Below, piece by piece: positions 33,160 to 43,773 of a DNA stretch of 64,000 nucleotides. A program made the position numbers and the translations under genes. The stretch is from Eunapius fragilis (Eukaryota > Porifera > Demospongiae > Spongillida > Spongillidae): positions 4,045,165 to 4,109,164 of the forward strand of contig OY811990.1 in the NCBI GenBank assembly GCA_963681505.1. The letters are read 5' to 3'. The notes under the pieces were generated by a model. The model was not told the DNA's origin. It saw only the letters and a program-made list of their open reading frames with translations, and ran no database searches. How positions within the stretch are numbered: the first letter of the stretch is position 1; the number at the start of each line of letters is the position of its first letter.

Positions 33160-33308
33160 TGGTCCTGATGAGACTTCAGGTACCCTTGGCCCTGATGAGA
33201 CCTCAGGTACCCTTGGCCCGCATGAGACCTCAGGTGCCCTTGGCCCTCATGAGACCTCAGGTGCCCTTGGCCCTCATGAGACCTCAGGTACCCTCATGAG
33301 ACTCTCAG
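33160..33308 (+). repeat. 27-bp minisatellite, about 5-6 units
   Basis: Same nine-codon unit (ETSGTLGPD, ETSGALGPH) as at 28501-29256. It is broken at the end (CATGAGACTCTCAGG). It sits between an antisense family 2 fragment and AT/G-rich spacer, so it was moved away from its parent frame. Confidence 0.9.
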
Positions 33309-33309
33309 G

Positions 33310-33485
33310 TTTAGGTAATGTTCAGGGTTAGAGATTGGTGAGATCTTGTTTTGCGGTTTGCGTGGTGTTTGAGGAGGGGGAGGAGGGAAAAGTGGCGTGG
33401 TAGGGGCTTTTAGTGTGGGGTTATGCGGGTTAGTTTAGGTTAGGTTCAGGGTAAGGTGTTATTTTGGGCTTGTGTGGGGTTGGCA
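33310..33485. other. G/T-rich spacer
   Basis: A G/T-rich stretch (GGTTTAGGTAATG, GAGGAGGGGGAGGAGGG, GGTTAGTTTAGGTTAGG). No gene seen. It contains loosely telomere-like GGTTAG words but no tandem TTAGGG. Confidence 0.4.
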
Positions 33486-33945
33486 CTTCAAAAGCTCTCA
33501 GTAGCTATACAACAGGGAGATGCTGCATCTGTAATGGGTTCTTTAGACTCAGAGCAGATGGAGATCTTTTTTGTTTCACTTATGTCTATTTGTAAGATTA
33601 TACATGAGTAAACTGATGAATTATTAAAAACTCATCAACCATATTTTGTCTGCTCGGTTTTCTGGTGCTCCATACATGGCTGTTGATGCTGCTGTTATTA
33701 AGTGGAGAGAGGGTCACAACTATCCACCTCCTGTCTCTCCTTCATCTTCCAGACAAAAGGCATGGGACCTCCCTCACGTAGAAGAGACATATGATCAGCT
33801 CCTACAGGGTGCCTCTGACTGCAGGTCTCGTGCCAGGTTACTGGCAGCAGTCACTAAAGAGTCTGGGGCCTGGTTGAATGCCCTTCCTGTCTCTTCCCCA
33901 GGCCTGCGAATGGATGATCACACAACTAGGATAACTATGTATTGT
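33486..33945 (+). pseudogene. Family 1 element fragments (tail, then middle region)
   Basis: 33490-33602 reads ALSVAIQQGDAASVMGSLDS to a stop, the C-terminal tail. 33640-33945 then reads ARFSGAPYMAVDAAVIKW, EETYDQLLQGASDCRSRARL and SGAWLNALPVSSPGLRMDDH without a stop, ending in AT-rich DNA near 33950. Tail before middle means two different insertions or a rearrangement. The intact CAG at about 33795 shows that the TAG at 27949 is a nonsense mutation. Confidence 0.65.
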
Positions 33946-33982
33946 ATAATAATTATAAATTTCATTGACAGTACGCTTTTCA

Positions 33983-34400
33983 TTAATGACAACACTGGAG
34001 AATGCATGAATCTGTTCCCCACAAGTACCATTTGCCTAAACCACCATGGGGACACACACCTGCCCCCAGCTCCTTGCATTTAGCATCATTTTCCTCTGCT
34101 CTGGCAGCCAGGTCTGCTGCCAGTCCTGCTTCAAGAAAGACATTGGAGTTTAGCCGTGATGTCACAGACAGGTACGTTGAAGGCTACTGGCTTACCCAAA
34201 ACCCAGTTAGGTACAAGGATGTGGTGAGGTCACTTCCTGCCTCCACCATAACATTCTGATGGGTCCTGCAACAGGTTTCAGTAACGGTGTTGTGGCGGGT
34301 TACTACACCACCACCACACTTGCAAGTGATGAGTGCATGATGGCCAAAGGGATCAAGTACTCTCCCAGGACACAGAGGACAAATTGAGCCACCTGAGGTG
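33983..34400 (-). pseudogene. Family 2 element fragment
   Basis: The - strand encodes NSNVFLEAGLAADLAARAEE and KCKELGAGVCPHGGLGKW, preceded (at higher coordinates) by diverged zinc-finger and VMVEAG sequence near 34220-34330. It is frameshifted and truncated at both ends. Confidence 0.55.
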
Positions 34401-34504
34401 TCTAACCACCACTTGAAAACTCAGAGGGCTGGAGTTGGGGGGAAAAGTAAAATGTTAGGTTTAGGATTGCTCCATTTAGCCCCCCTCACCACTATACAAG
34501 AAAT

Positions 34505-34788
34505 GGGTCTGGTACATAGATGTGATGTGGGCGTGTAAATAATCCTTTAAACAAAGGGGTCACCTTTCTAATAAAAGACATCGTCATTAAACTAGTATTA
34601 AAGGAGTAGATCTATTGATGGGGGTAAAGGGCCTGCAGGGGTGTTCTGTTGTACATGTGGTCAGTTCCTCTGTACCTTAAGAGTACCACTAGAGCAGTAA
34701 TAGTCCAGTAATAGTATCAAGGCATTTTTTTTACCTACCATCATATGAGATTAACTTGTTTAAAACCCGTTTTCTACTATTGTTCCAG
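34505..34788. other. Unit 4 upstream flank with gag and B-box relics
   Basis: Gag relic (34505-34560), B-box relic (34620-34690) and a short piece of the conserved flank (ACCTACCATCATATGAG) lead directly to the TATA box. The proximal block with CTGGGTGTTGATAC has been deleted in this unit, so only the core promoter is left. Confidence 0.6.
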
Positions 34789-34797
34789 TATATAAAA
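34789..34797 (+). promoter_or_regulatory. TATA box of TRIM copy 4
   Basis: TATATAAAA about 41 bp before the ATG at 34838, within TTCCAGTATATAAAAACACG as in copy 3. Confidence 0.5.
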
Positions 34798-34837
34798 ACA
34801 CGTCAAATATGAAATTTACCCGCAAAGTTCTTTAGTG

Positions 34838-37323
34838 ATGTCAACCCAAGTACAACACAACAGCATGTTACCTGTACAGCGACCGACGTGTGTACTGTGC
34901 CAAAATGATCTCGATCCTGGTGAACCATTTTGTGACGAGTGTGGAGCGGACCAAAAATCGGGCCGAGTGACGTTGAAATCGTCCAAGCACGATGACACGT
35001 GTAGTAGCAGGTAAAGCACGAACACACATATACCGGCCGTGTTTTTATTATTAAATTAGTACGCTACTAAAACACATAGCACGCTCCCAGGGCGATCAGC
35101 AATAGACCATCATATGTGTACATGTATTGCCTAGTAGACCTTTCTCAAACGTCCATTATTCTTCCACAGGTCTGGGCTCTTCCCTTCACACACCATATGT
35201 CAGCTGTGTTCTAAGCCCTACACAGACCCTAGGATCCTTCCATGTCTACACTCTTTCTGTGGGCAGTGTCTGCATATGGAGATAGAGAGGTCTGGGGACA
35301 AGCAGAAGATGGAGTGTCCTACCTGTCAGAGAAGTATCACCATACCAGAGGGTGGAGTCAATGCTATACCTCAGAACCTCCATCTTAGCTTTGAGGTGGA
35401 GGTGGCTGGGTACATGTCCAAGATTGGCAGTGGTAGTGAAAAGTCATGTGATGCTTGTATTGATGGGGGCAAGGGGCCTGCAGTGGTGTTCTGTTGTACA
35501 TGTGGTCAGTTCCTCTGTACCTTCTGTCATGAGTACCACAAGAGCAGTAAAATATTCCATCATCATCAGATGGTTGGACTAGACCAGGAGTCTGTCAGAC
35601 TACTTCCATCCATCATGACATCAACTGAACAACATCATCATGAAACTAAAATCTATTGTGAGACCTGCCAGTGTCTGGTCAACAGAGACAGTGCCGCAGT
35701 TCTTCATAACCAACTGACGTGTGTAATATTGCAAAGGTCCACAGACATGAAATGAGAGAAGCACTTGTGTGTGCACAAGAAATGGCCTCAAAGCTGGCCA
35801 GAGCCATTGGTGACAAAGACAAGATGGCTGAACAGGTTGAGACTTCCAGAGAGAATGCCACACTGCTCATTAACCAAGCCTTTGAACAGTTCCACCAAGC
35901 CATAGAGGAAAGGAAGAAGACACTGTTGTCAGAGATGGAGGCCATTTCACTTTCCAAGACGATAGCTCTGTCCCTCCTGAAGGAACAGTTAGTGAAGATA
36001 CAAGATGAGATTGGTCGCTACACTGAGATGACCTCCCATATCCTCCTGACCCACACTGACCATGAGGTGGTAGCACTTGGAGATCTGCTACCCACTGAAC
36101 TGAAGGCCACCTTGAAGAAGGTTGAGGGAGTCTCCATCTCTACCAGTGACATACATGTGACCCTACAAACTGATTCTCTGATGAAGGAACTCTCCAAATT
36201 TGGTCATGTAATGGCCTCACCTCCATCTCCATCACAAAGCACATGGTCTTCTAAGTCAGCAGCCAGGATGGACATGGTGTATAGTGTAAAAGTGGAGACC
36301 AAGGACTCAGAGGGAGAGAGGTACCCATATGGTGGTCTGCAGGTGAAGGCTGAGCTGAGGCCCAAGTCACATGATGGAACAGTTGTCCCAGGAAAGGTGG
36401 AGGACCATGGAGATGGTACCTACACCATCACCCTCACCCCTCAGGCTGCTGGTCCTCACCAGCTCCTCATCACAATGGATGGTGAACATGTACAGGGCAG
36501 TCCTCATGACCTTGATGTGAGGCCTAGCTACAGCACCTTATGTAACTCCCAGCAAGTTATCAGTTGTAGGGGTGGTCCAAAAGGTATAGCCATCCATGAC
36601 AGTGGAGACACCTATGTAGCCTGTTGGAAAGATGACTGTATTCGTGTGTTTGACCAAGGTGGTCATGAGAAGAGAACCATAGGTAGTCGTGGGAGTGGTG
36701 ATGGTCAGTTCAGAGGACCATATGGTATATCCATCAAGGGAGATGTGATGTATGTTGCTGACTTTGGCAATCATCGCATTCAGAAGCTGACAACAGGAGG
36801 ACAGTTCCTACAAACGTTTGGCCAACATGGATCAGATCAGGGACAGTTTAATTTACCAATATCAGTTTCTGTTGACCAAAGAGATAGGATGATTGTTGCT
36901 GACAGTGACAACCATAGGGTAGTGATATTGGATCAAAATGGCAGCTGGCTATTGACCATGAATGGTAATGTCTCTGATGCTCAGGGTTTTAAGGATCCAT
37001 GGGGTCTTGCCTTGGACCCGCAAGGGAACATCCATGTTGCAGCCTGGGGTTCTAACACCATCAAAGTCTTCACACCAGAGGGGACCTATGTCAGATCATA
37101 TGGAGATGTAAAGGGTCCAACTGGAATAGCAATTGATGAAGAAGGTTACAGCCATGTCTGTGAGGGCAGAGGCAATTGTCTCTCCATCTTTGATCCTGAG
37201 GGAAGCAAGATCCACACAGTTGGCAATCTTAATGAACCCTGTGGTCTTGCTCTGGCTCCTATAAGTGGTAGTCTGTATGTAGCCAGCTATGGTACTGACA
37301 CTGTATTGAAGTATTCTGTGTAG
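34838..37323 (+). pseudogene. TRIM-NHL copy 4, broken by a 10-bp deletion
   Basis: Exon 1 is 34838-35010 and exon 2 is 35170-37323, both with normal splice sites. Near 35716 ten bases are missing: where copy 3 has CATAACCAACACAGGTTTGC this copy reads CATAACCAACTGACG. The frame shifts inside B-box 2 and stops at 35753-35755. The distal frame is open from 35719 to the normal stop. Without the deletion the protein would have all domains, and the NHL face has its own residues (RGPYG, NLPIS, NEPCG). It may be a recent pseudogene or an assembly error. A truncated RING/B-box protein is possible. Confidence 0.8.
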
Positions 37324-37860
37324 TGGTGATGTAATGATGATGTAGTGTTAATACATAACAGGAATGTCGCTATGACAACAGAGGAGGGTTTTATCATGAT
37401 GTATGTTATACTGGGCAGTCCACATGACCTAGGCCTAGCTATGTAACCCCCTGCAAGTGATGATGTAATGATGATGTAAGGCATGAAGTGTGGGGGGATG
37501 TATGGTTGGGATCATGTGTTGCTATGGCAACAGAGGATGATTTGAAGCTCTAGCAGTTGCTGGTCAGATGGAAACTGACCTTATGAATAAATAAAGTAAA
37601 TTACAGTCTGTAAGGAAGCAAAACATATTGCAAAACATATTGAGTTCCCAGTCTGCCCCAAGGAAGCCAGGTGATATCATAGAAACCCAACACCAGGCAG
37701 TCCACAGCTAAGAGGTGTGGCCTGGCTAACCAAATGTCCCCTGCAGTGCCACACCTTCCCCTTCACACAGCCTCCACACACCCTGACTCCCCTAGGTACC
37801 AGTGGTATAAAATATCGAGTTCCCAGTCTGTTCCTGTGATATCATGGTTGGTGGTCCCTA
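37324..37860. other. TRIM copy 4 3' flank
   Basis: It holds a filamin/NHL coding relic (37425-37465), a GTTGCTATGGCAAC palindrome (37518-37531) and a short duplicate of the unrecognised gene exon (37685-37735). No complete gene. Confidence 0.5.
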
Positions 37861-37863
37861 CAG

Positions 37864-38305
37864 AAGGTGGACCCGCCCAACACCAGGGTCCAGGCAGTCC
37901 ACAGCAAAGAGGGGTGTGGCCTGGCTTTGCACATGTTCCTCTCCATGTTAGCACCATAGACCATTGCTAAGATTGTCCAGTCCCCAGTCCTCCCCGAGAC
38001 ACCCAAGCCAAAGCAGTGCCTGTCCCTACCCAAGAGGTCCTATAGCAGCTGTCCTCCTCCCCCTCCCCACAGCCCCCTGGAGTTCCCTGTGGTGCCACAC
38101 CACCTTCCCCCCCTCCCCACAGCCCGCACCCTCCTGACTCTCCTAAGGGACCAGTGGTAAGGACATGACCCTTCAAGTATCTGTGATCAAGCTCCAGAAG
38201 TTTGGCTTCAAGGCTGAGAGCTACTGCCTGGACTTCTATGAGAAGTACTTCCCACCCAACCACCACCTGTCTAAGTATGACTATCACATGAGGTTAAGGA
38301 AGTAA
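37864..38305 (+). pseudogene. Unrecognised + strand gene, unit 4 (best first part)
   Basis: After CCCTACAG the frame reads KVDPPNTRVQAVHSKEGCGL and then MLAPYTIAKIVQSPVLPETP, PKPKQCLSLPKRSYSS without a stop and into a proline run. The last part ends AESYCLDFYEK, MRLRK and TAA (38303-38305). The two parts are in different frames with stops between, so an intron or a lost exon separates them. No family recognised. Confidence 0.5.
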
Positions 38306-38384
38306 CCATATGCTCACATCAGTAAATCATCTCAGTAGAACAATTTGTTACTTGCAGCTACATAAGTCTTGTTTGGGTGTGCTT

Positions 38385-38519
38385 TTATGTAGAGCATGTG
38401 TCCAGGCAGGATTTCCCTGTGTTGCCGTTGCCTAGGCAACCTCTATAGTGGTAGGGTTGTAAGTGAACATTCTAATTTCATCACTGCATGGACCAGGGTC
38501 CTGTTTCAGCTGGCAGAAC
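38385..38519 (-). pseudogene. Kunitz exon, unit 4, internally deleted
   Basis: The - strand keeps the start and the stop of the Kunitz exon, but two internal pieces (around GGCLGNDN and VFMYGG) are missing, so the fold is lost. The (TG)n tract still abuts the acceptor (38519-38587). Confidence 0.6.
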
Positions 38520-38555
38520 TGTGTGTGTGTGTGTGTATGTGTGTGTGTGCGTGTG

Positions 38556-38587
<32 letters not shown>

Positions 38588-38640
38588 AGGATAACACAGA
38601 ATTCACAGCCCGTCAATGGAGACATGTGTATGTCACTTAC

Positions 38641-38896
38641 GAGGTTGTGCTAGCAGCACCAGTGGTGAGGAGTTGGAGTCCCTGCACTTCTCAGGGTGCA
38701 CACACTGCCCACCATCCTCCACTAGCCCACTGGGGCAGAAGCACCCAGCCACACACACCTCTATGCAGACCAAGGCTTTGCCCACACAGGTGGGGGGGGC
38801 AGGCACTGCCACACTCCTTGAAGACCCTCCCCGGGGGGCAGCTTGGTGGAGGGAAGATGGGAGGAGGGAGGGTTGGGGGTGGTGGAGGTGGGATTG
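38641..38896 (-). pseudogene. TIL-B exon, unit 4, one-base frameshift
   Basis: Normal donor and acceptor as at 54761-55015, but the length is 256 instead of 255 because the G run near 38791-38798 has one extra base. The distal half reads PPTCVGKALVCIEVCVAGCF and CVHPEKC. The frameshift lies in the same homopolymer region as other decay events in this gene. Confidence 0.65.
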
Positions 38897-38983
38897 CTGG
38901 GAGGGAGGGAAAAGTAAAATGTGAGTAGGATCTGGATGGGTGTAGCTTAGATTAGTCCACACCACTTTGTAAATGTCCTACAT

Positions 38984-39267
38984 TGTGATAACTCCAGCTG
39001 AACTCCTACACGTAACGAAAAACAGAGAAGATATCAATATTAGCAAACAATCACAACACACAACCTAACAATGGAGGTAGCAACAGGTTCACACGCTGAA
39101 GAAGAGGGACAGCTACCAGTGCTGTTGTTGCAGGTCCACAGAGAGTCAGAGAGAGAAGTCTGGAGAGTTCTTATATAGTAGCAAGCATTCCAACTGTGCA
39201 TGTCCCTTGCACCCTGAACTTCTGGAAGCTTCTACATGTGACACCTACAAGTCATATTGTACTAACA
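38984..39267 (-). mobile_element. LTR-like insertion with TATA box, copy 2
   Basis: Same element as 11680-11960, about 284 bp and highly similar, with TATATAAG in place of TATAAAAG on the - strand. It is in the same relative place, so it predates the duplication of these two units. Confidence 0.35.
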
Positions 39268-39358
39268 CATCAGTCAATTACCACATACATCATCAGAATT
39301 GTTTGGCCTAACAGTCAGGTCAGTTACTGATAAAGAAGGGGAGCTGAGCTAGTTATTA

Positions 39359-39372
39359 GGGAGAGGGAGAGG

Positions 39373-39467
<95 letters not shown>

Positions 39468-39475
39468 AGAGAGAA
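39359..39475. repeat. (GA)n microsatellite
   Basis: About 115 bp of GA with GGGA ends, beside the donor side of the Ig exon, as in units 3 and 5. Confidence 0.95.
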
Positions 39476-39489
39476 AGTGGTGAAGGTCA

Positions 39490-39755
39490 ACTTACTCACA
39501 ACAGAGATGATGGAGTTGTTGCTCCAGCTCTGTGACACTGTGCACACCTTGGATGTACCGGGCACCACCAGTTGTATGGTGTCAACAGCTGGTATGGGAG
39601 CTCTTGCATGTTTCTGATCACTGCTCTTGGGTTGATGAGCTGTGTGTACCAATGGATGCTTACTTCAGGGCTTTGTTCAACCATTGGAGAGCAGTCTATG
39701 GTGATGTTCACTCCTTCATACACCCTTATGTCGTAACCAATGGTGACAGGGACCT
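39490..39755 (-). pseudogene. Ig-domain exon, unit 4, frameshifted
   Basis: The - strand reads GVNITIDCSPMVEQSPEVSI and HWYTQLINPRAVIRNMQELP, then loses one base (CTCCCATACC) and about 40 bases before the second cysteine. The Ig fold cannot form. Confidence 0.65.
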
Positions 39756-39845
39756 CACTGATGTGACCAGGAACAGGATAAGCTATCAGTACTGCACCCC
39801 TCCACTCATCCTCACACTAATACCCTCACCCCTCCCCTCATCGTC

Positions 39846-39970
39846 ATCATAAATAAAATCTTTCTCAAACAAGAAAGTTGGTGGGATATAGGAATTGGGT
39901 GATGGCTAAAGGGAACAAGGTTTTGAGGGAGACAGAATATTTTGTACACGTGTACACGTGAAAATGTAAT
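39846..39970. mobile_element. Palindromic MITE remnant
   Basis: The stretch AAGAAAGTTGGTGGGATATA and its flanks match the left arm of the 29469 element with several changes. The right arm is not clear, so only one arm and part of the loop remain. Confidence 0.5.
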
Positions 39971-40077
39971 ATTTGTTTGATTTTGTAAATTTCTTTTCCC
40001 CAAAACCTTCCATTTTACACCACCTCTGCCTCCAATATTCCATCTACACACATGTACGCACACAACACACAACACAC

Positions 40078-40278
40078 CTGGAGCCACACAATCTGTAGGC
40101 ACAGAGGCTCCAAATGATGCTGTGTTGGTGTTGGGAGGACATTGTACACATGAGCTGTAGTCCAAGCCAGCCTTCCTCCACGTCCCCAGGGGGCAGGGCT
40201 GACATCGCAATGATGTCATTGATGGAAAGTAGAGACCGTCACCACATTTGTCGCATTGGAGGGGACAGTCTGGGGAGG
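40078..40278 (-). CDS. GCC2/GCC3 (ephrin-receptor-like) exon of - strand gene
   Basis: A 201-nt exon with a good acceptor (CCTCCCCAG) and donor (GTGTGT). It encodes CPLQCDKCGDGLYFP, CQPCPLGTWRKAG, CVQCPPNTNTASFGA and DCVAP, the pattern of the GCC2/GCC3 domain found in extracellular proteins. It starts with two and ends with one base of a codon, i.e. phase 1-1 like the Ig, TIL-B and Kunitz exons, so it could be spliced to them. It is present only in unit 4 and lies upstream of the Ig exon on that strand. It is intact although neighbouring exons are broken. Confidence 0.65.
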
Positions 40279-40344
40279 CTGGGGAGGAGGAACCTTGTAA
40301 AGGGGTGAAGGATTTGGGATGAGAGGAGATTGGGTGGGATGGAT

Positions 40345-40545
40345 GGGGAGGTGTGCATGAGGGTAGGTGTGCATGAGGGTACGTGTGCATGAGGTGTAGG
40401 TATGCATGAGGTGAGGTGTGCATGAGGGGAGGTGTGCATGAGGGGAGGTGTGCATGAGGGGACGTGTGCATGAGGTGAGGTGTGCATGACTTGAGGGGAG
40501 GTGTACATGAAGGTAGGTGTGCATGAGGTATAGGCATGCATAACA
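40345..40545. repeat. Short minisatellite (GTGTGCATGAGG)n
   Basis: About 12 units of 14-19 bp, each with GTGTGCATGAGG or a close variant. Antisense frames full of HTSPHAHLPSC come from this repeat. It lies between the GCC2/GCC3 exon and the recurring block. Confidence 0.85.
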
Positions 40546-40850
40546 TGGAGTGTGACTGGCCAGGATACCATACAGATGTATGACCATCACCACATGCACC
40601 TTCACTCACTCCTCAAAGCCAAGTCACAGCTGTACCAAATGACCACAATGGCTGCTGCTGGTTCACTTATGGCTGAGGGCTTGGGGGTAAGGCATACACA
40701 GAAGAATGGCCCACCACCTGGTCTGCCATCTTTAACCATGGCAACACCTCCAACATCACCTCATCCAATGGTAGAGATATTTCCAATCTGCTATCTTAGG
40801 CACAACTCTGTTTGCTTTTATGAAAGCAACTGAAACCATAAAACTATGAA
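40540..40850 (+). other. Recurring unit block 4 (MYDHHH frame)
   Basis: Same block as at 13316-13660, with an open + strand frame through MAAAGSLMAEGLG and PTSPHPM. It is not preceded by a 23-bp satellite here. Confidence 0.4.
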
Positions 40851-40926
40851 GGCAAAGGACATCTTATGAGGAGACACTGACACACACTTGCATACATAAT
40901 AAAACCAACCACCACTAGCCACATAC

Positions 40927-41076
40927 TGTAACAGGCCACCCACGCGATGACTGACACACTCGAGAGGAATATGACCCTAAGTTTCATTCAAAGGTCATCC
41001 CACATCACTATGCATGCACATATATTCGCATACACATGAATAGGCCGGCTGACCTAGAGGTCAGGCCGCCGTAACA
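40927..41076 (-). mobile_element. LTR of the Gmr1-like gypsy element, copy B
   Basis: 150 bp starting TGTAACAGGCC and ending GCCGTAACA, about 95 percent the same as 13751-13902 by eye. It precedes (low side) the RNase H of the - strand element. Confidence 0.6.
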
Positions 41077-41150
41077 ATAGGAGCCGCACTGCGTACAGGT
41101 AATTGAGTCCCCAGTCCATCACATCCCCTCACCCTTCTCCTCAACAAAAT

Positions 41151-42331
41151 CTATTTTGTCATAGACCAGGACAGGGAATCGGCATTTCCGTTTTCCTTTC
41201 CAGGCCGGTGTTGCACTTGGAATTGGAAGGGCTGTAGAGCTAGACTCCATCTTGAGAGCTTGGCATTATTCTCACGTAGCTTGTCGAGCCACTCAAGTGC
41301 TCTATGATCAGTTTGTGTCACAAAAGGTCTGCCCAGGAGGTATACCCTAAACACCTGTGTGGCCAGCTTTGTGGCCAAGCACTCCTTCTCAACTGTAGAG
41401 TATCTCTGCTCTCTTGGGAGGAGTTTCTTACTGTAATAGGCGACTGGGTGGTCTGACCCTGTGTTGTCTATTTGGCTCAGAACTGCACCAACACCAAACT
41501 CAGATGCATCCGTTTGCAAAGATAAACTCTTTCACAAGGTCTGGGCTTCGTAACACCCGGTTGGCACACAGCAAGGCTTTCAACCTCCTACATTTAGCAC
41601 AGAAACAATATATGCCTACAATGTGCTGTAATTATAGGACTATTACATTTTCCCTTCTGATAAGACCTTGTTTCCTTGCTTTTTACACCACCAATTGCCT
41701 GCAAATCAAATATCCCACCAACTTTCTCGTAGAGAATGTTTTTATTTACATGTCTTCCTCTTCAGCATCTTCCTCCATAACCTCCTGCTGAGAAATATGC
41801 TCTGATATGAACTGGTGTACATGTAGAAGTTGATAAATCTCAAACAATAGCTGAGACATGAAGTTGCTGCCTTGGTCTGTGAGGATTTCTTCAGGTATCA
41901 ATTAATTGTAGCAACCTCTCCAGATCACACCTTGCGTTCTGGAACCAGTTTGTGATGGACAAGAGTCTTTGAACATCCCGTATCCAAAAGGATGTCTTTG
42001 ACGTACTTCCCTTCCACCCCAACGCTCCTTTCCAACGTTGAGTCATGTACATCCTCAGCCCGCAGTACAATGCCTTGTTTGGACACCTCAACGTGATGTG
42101 GCCACGCTTGTTGCAGTTGTAACATGTCACGTGTGAATCTTCACTCCTCCATCTCTGCCCTTGGTTACGGCTGTCCTTGTTGCCTCCTTTCACTGGTTCA
42201 ACCTCATCTGGGGTTGGTGTACTTGACTTTCCCGTGATGGGTCTGGTACATAGATGTGATGTGGGCATGGAGACACTTGTAAATAATCCTTTAAACAAAG
42301 GGGTCACCTTGAAGATAAAACACATCATCAT
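41151..42331 (-). pseudogene. Gmr1-like gypsy element, copy B, mostly deleted
   Basis: RNase H (41519-41151: QTDASEFGVGAVLSQ, TDHRALEWLDKLREN, NADSLSWS) is followed at higher coordinates by a MITE arm (41590-41757), a scrap of integrase-region sequence (about 41756-41895), the protease (DILLDTGCSKTLVHHKL, catalytic DTG intact here) and gag with a CCHC knuckle (CYNCNKRGHITLRC). Reverse transcriptase and most of the integrase are gone. Confidence 0.75.
41590..41757. mobile_element. Palindromic MITE remnant inside gypsy copy B
   Basis: The right arm of the 29469-type element (CACCAACTTTCTCGTAGAGA and ATGTTTTTATTTACATG) replaces the reverse transcriptase segment of the gypsy copy. The left arm is weak. 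Confidence 0.55.
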
Positions 42332-42344
42332 ATAACTAGAGGAG

Positions 42345-42425
42345 TAGATCTATTGATGGGGGCAAGGGGCCTGCAGTGGTGTTCTGTTGTACATGTGGTC
42401 AGTTCCTCTGTACCTTCTGTGTACC
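42345..42425 (+). pseudogene. TRIM B-box 1 relic (unit 5 upstream)
   Basis: About 80 bp identical to TRIM exon 2 across GGGGCAAGGGGCCTGCAGTG to TGTACCTTCTGT, without the rest of the gene. It follows the gag relic, as in the other units. Confidence 0.75.
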
Positions 42426-42687
42426 ACCAGAGCTGTTGTTACCAAGACATGGAGTCACACACAGTACATTGTATGTCTACTTTATATAGAATTTTTAGAC
42501 CTGCTTAATCAGGTACTAATTTTACCTACAATCATATGAGATTAACTTGATACAGAATCCTTGGGTTGAATGGCTTATAATTATTTGTAACGTGCACAAT
42601 CATATTATTACATACCTTCTCCACAGCCTCATTCTTGATCTACACTGACACATCTGCACACACCTTCATACGTTATCTGTATACTAA

Positions 42688-42789
42688 CATGTTAGTCTCG
42701 TCCCCAGACCAATGTTACGCAGCAGTGGATGCCGTTCGCGTAGCGGTGATGAAATCCATCCGGTGCTGCGTAACATGGGTCTGGGGACG
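42688..42789. mobile_element. Small MITE with 26-bp inverted repeats
   Basis: A 102-bp element whose ends CGTCCCCAGACCAATGTTAC and GTAACATGGGTCTGGGGACG are reverse complements with one mismatch; the match runs 26 bp inward to CGCAGCA/TGCTGCG. The interior is only about 50 bp. A truncated copy lies at 17348-17419. Confidence 0.75.
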
Positions 42790-42799
42790 TAACCAGCTA

Positions 42800-42974
42800 C
42801 TGGTCACTGGGTGTTGATACATTACATCATTCGCTGCAATGGCACGCAAAGGCAGGCACAGAAGTGATAAATGACAGCGACCACGAGGGCTTGAATATTC
42901 CTGTTTAGAACCAGATTAAAACCTGTTTTCAATAGTTCCCTATATAACATTTAAAAAACTCATCTGTGAATTTA
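42800..42974 (+). promoter_or_regulatory. Detached promoter of TRIM copy 5
   Basis: The conserved proximal block (CTGGGTGTTGATACATTACA, CAGCGACCACGAGG, TTTAGAACCAGATTAAAA) and a TATATAAC box (42941-42948) are present and end in GTGAATTTA, exactly where copy 2 continues into CCCGCGAAGTTC and its ATG. Here a transposon begins instead, and the coding part resumes at 51044. Confidence 0.7.
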
Positions 42975-42985
42975 CACAGCCAAAT

Positions 42986-43700
42986 CTTTACGATCTGTAT
43001 CAGATATGTTAAAGCTTACAATCTGTACCAAAAGCGTATATCATTCTGTTTCAGGTCTGTTGAGTATTATCATTCTGATTCAGAATATTCCTTAAATATG
43101 TAAGGAACTGTAACGAATATCTGATTCAGGTTGTAGAACAACTGGGATCAGATATGTAATCATATCTGTACCAATCTGACAACATGTCTGAACCAGACAA
43201 TTGGGGTAACTTACGAAGGTAAGCTACTATGTTAAAGTCAAACGCATCCATCGTCTGGAGGTCGTTTTAACACCACAAAGTGTCTCTACATATGCGCAGC
43301 GTACCATCGATATCGTTATACAGTTTTCAACACCTCTTGTTTGCTCCACCCTCGCCTCTCTGAAGAAAATACGCGAAGAGTTTCAAGTTATAACGAGGTT
43401 TGTGTCATAACTTTGGTAGTATTTTCAATCGAACAGACAACCAAAAACGCTGTCAATCTATACAGGTGTACCGATCGTAATAGTTGTACTGAGGCCGCAG
43501 CAGGTCATTTTCTGTTAATTCGAGGGGGAAGCGATCAAATAAGCCCTACCAGGCATGTAAAGTGGTGATTCTTGCGTGGGTAGTATAGCCCTCTCTATAC
43601 TATCTCTGGTATAGCGGATGAATATTGATGAAACCTTATCGACGACATGTTTACAAAAAAGCAAACCACGTGACACGTGACACGTGACACGTTTTGTGAA
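42986..43700. other. Subterminal region of the transposon
   Basis: 42990-43200 has at least six variants of ATCTG(T/A)(A/T)(C/T)CAG in both orientations, the kind of subterminal repeat that transposases bind in CACTA elements. 43341-43568 is an open frame of 75 codons with no recognised family. TGACACGTGACACGTGACACG at 43669-43689 is a short tandem repeat of an E-box-like word. Confidence 0.45.
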
Positions 43701-43773
43701 AGATGGCGACGCGTAAGTGCTCTAATACTATTACCATAGATATTCTACACAGAATATCTATGCATGTATACTC

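Noticed and set aside
33310-33485. Degenerate telomere repeat (GGTTAG words)
   Set aside because: The words are irregular and not tandem; only 6558-6587 is a true telomere-type tract.
40345-40609. Antisense 265-codon frame joining the GCC2/GCC3 exon to a His-Thr-Ser-Pro-rich region
   Set aside because: The repeat part comes from a short minisatellite. A good acceptor (CCTCCCCAG) separates it from the real exon.
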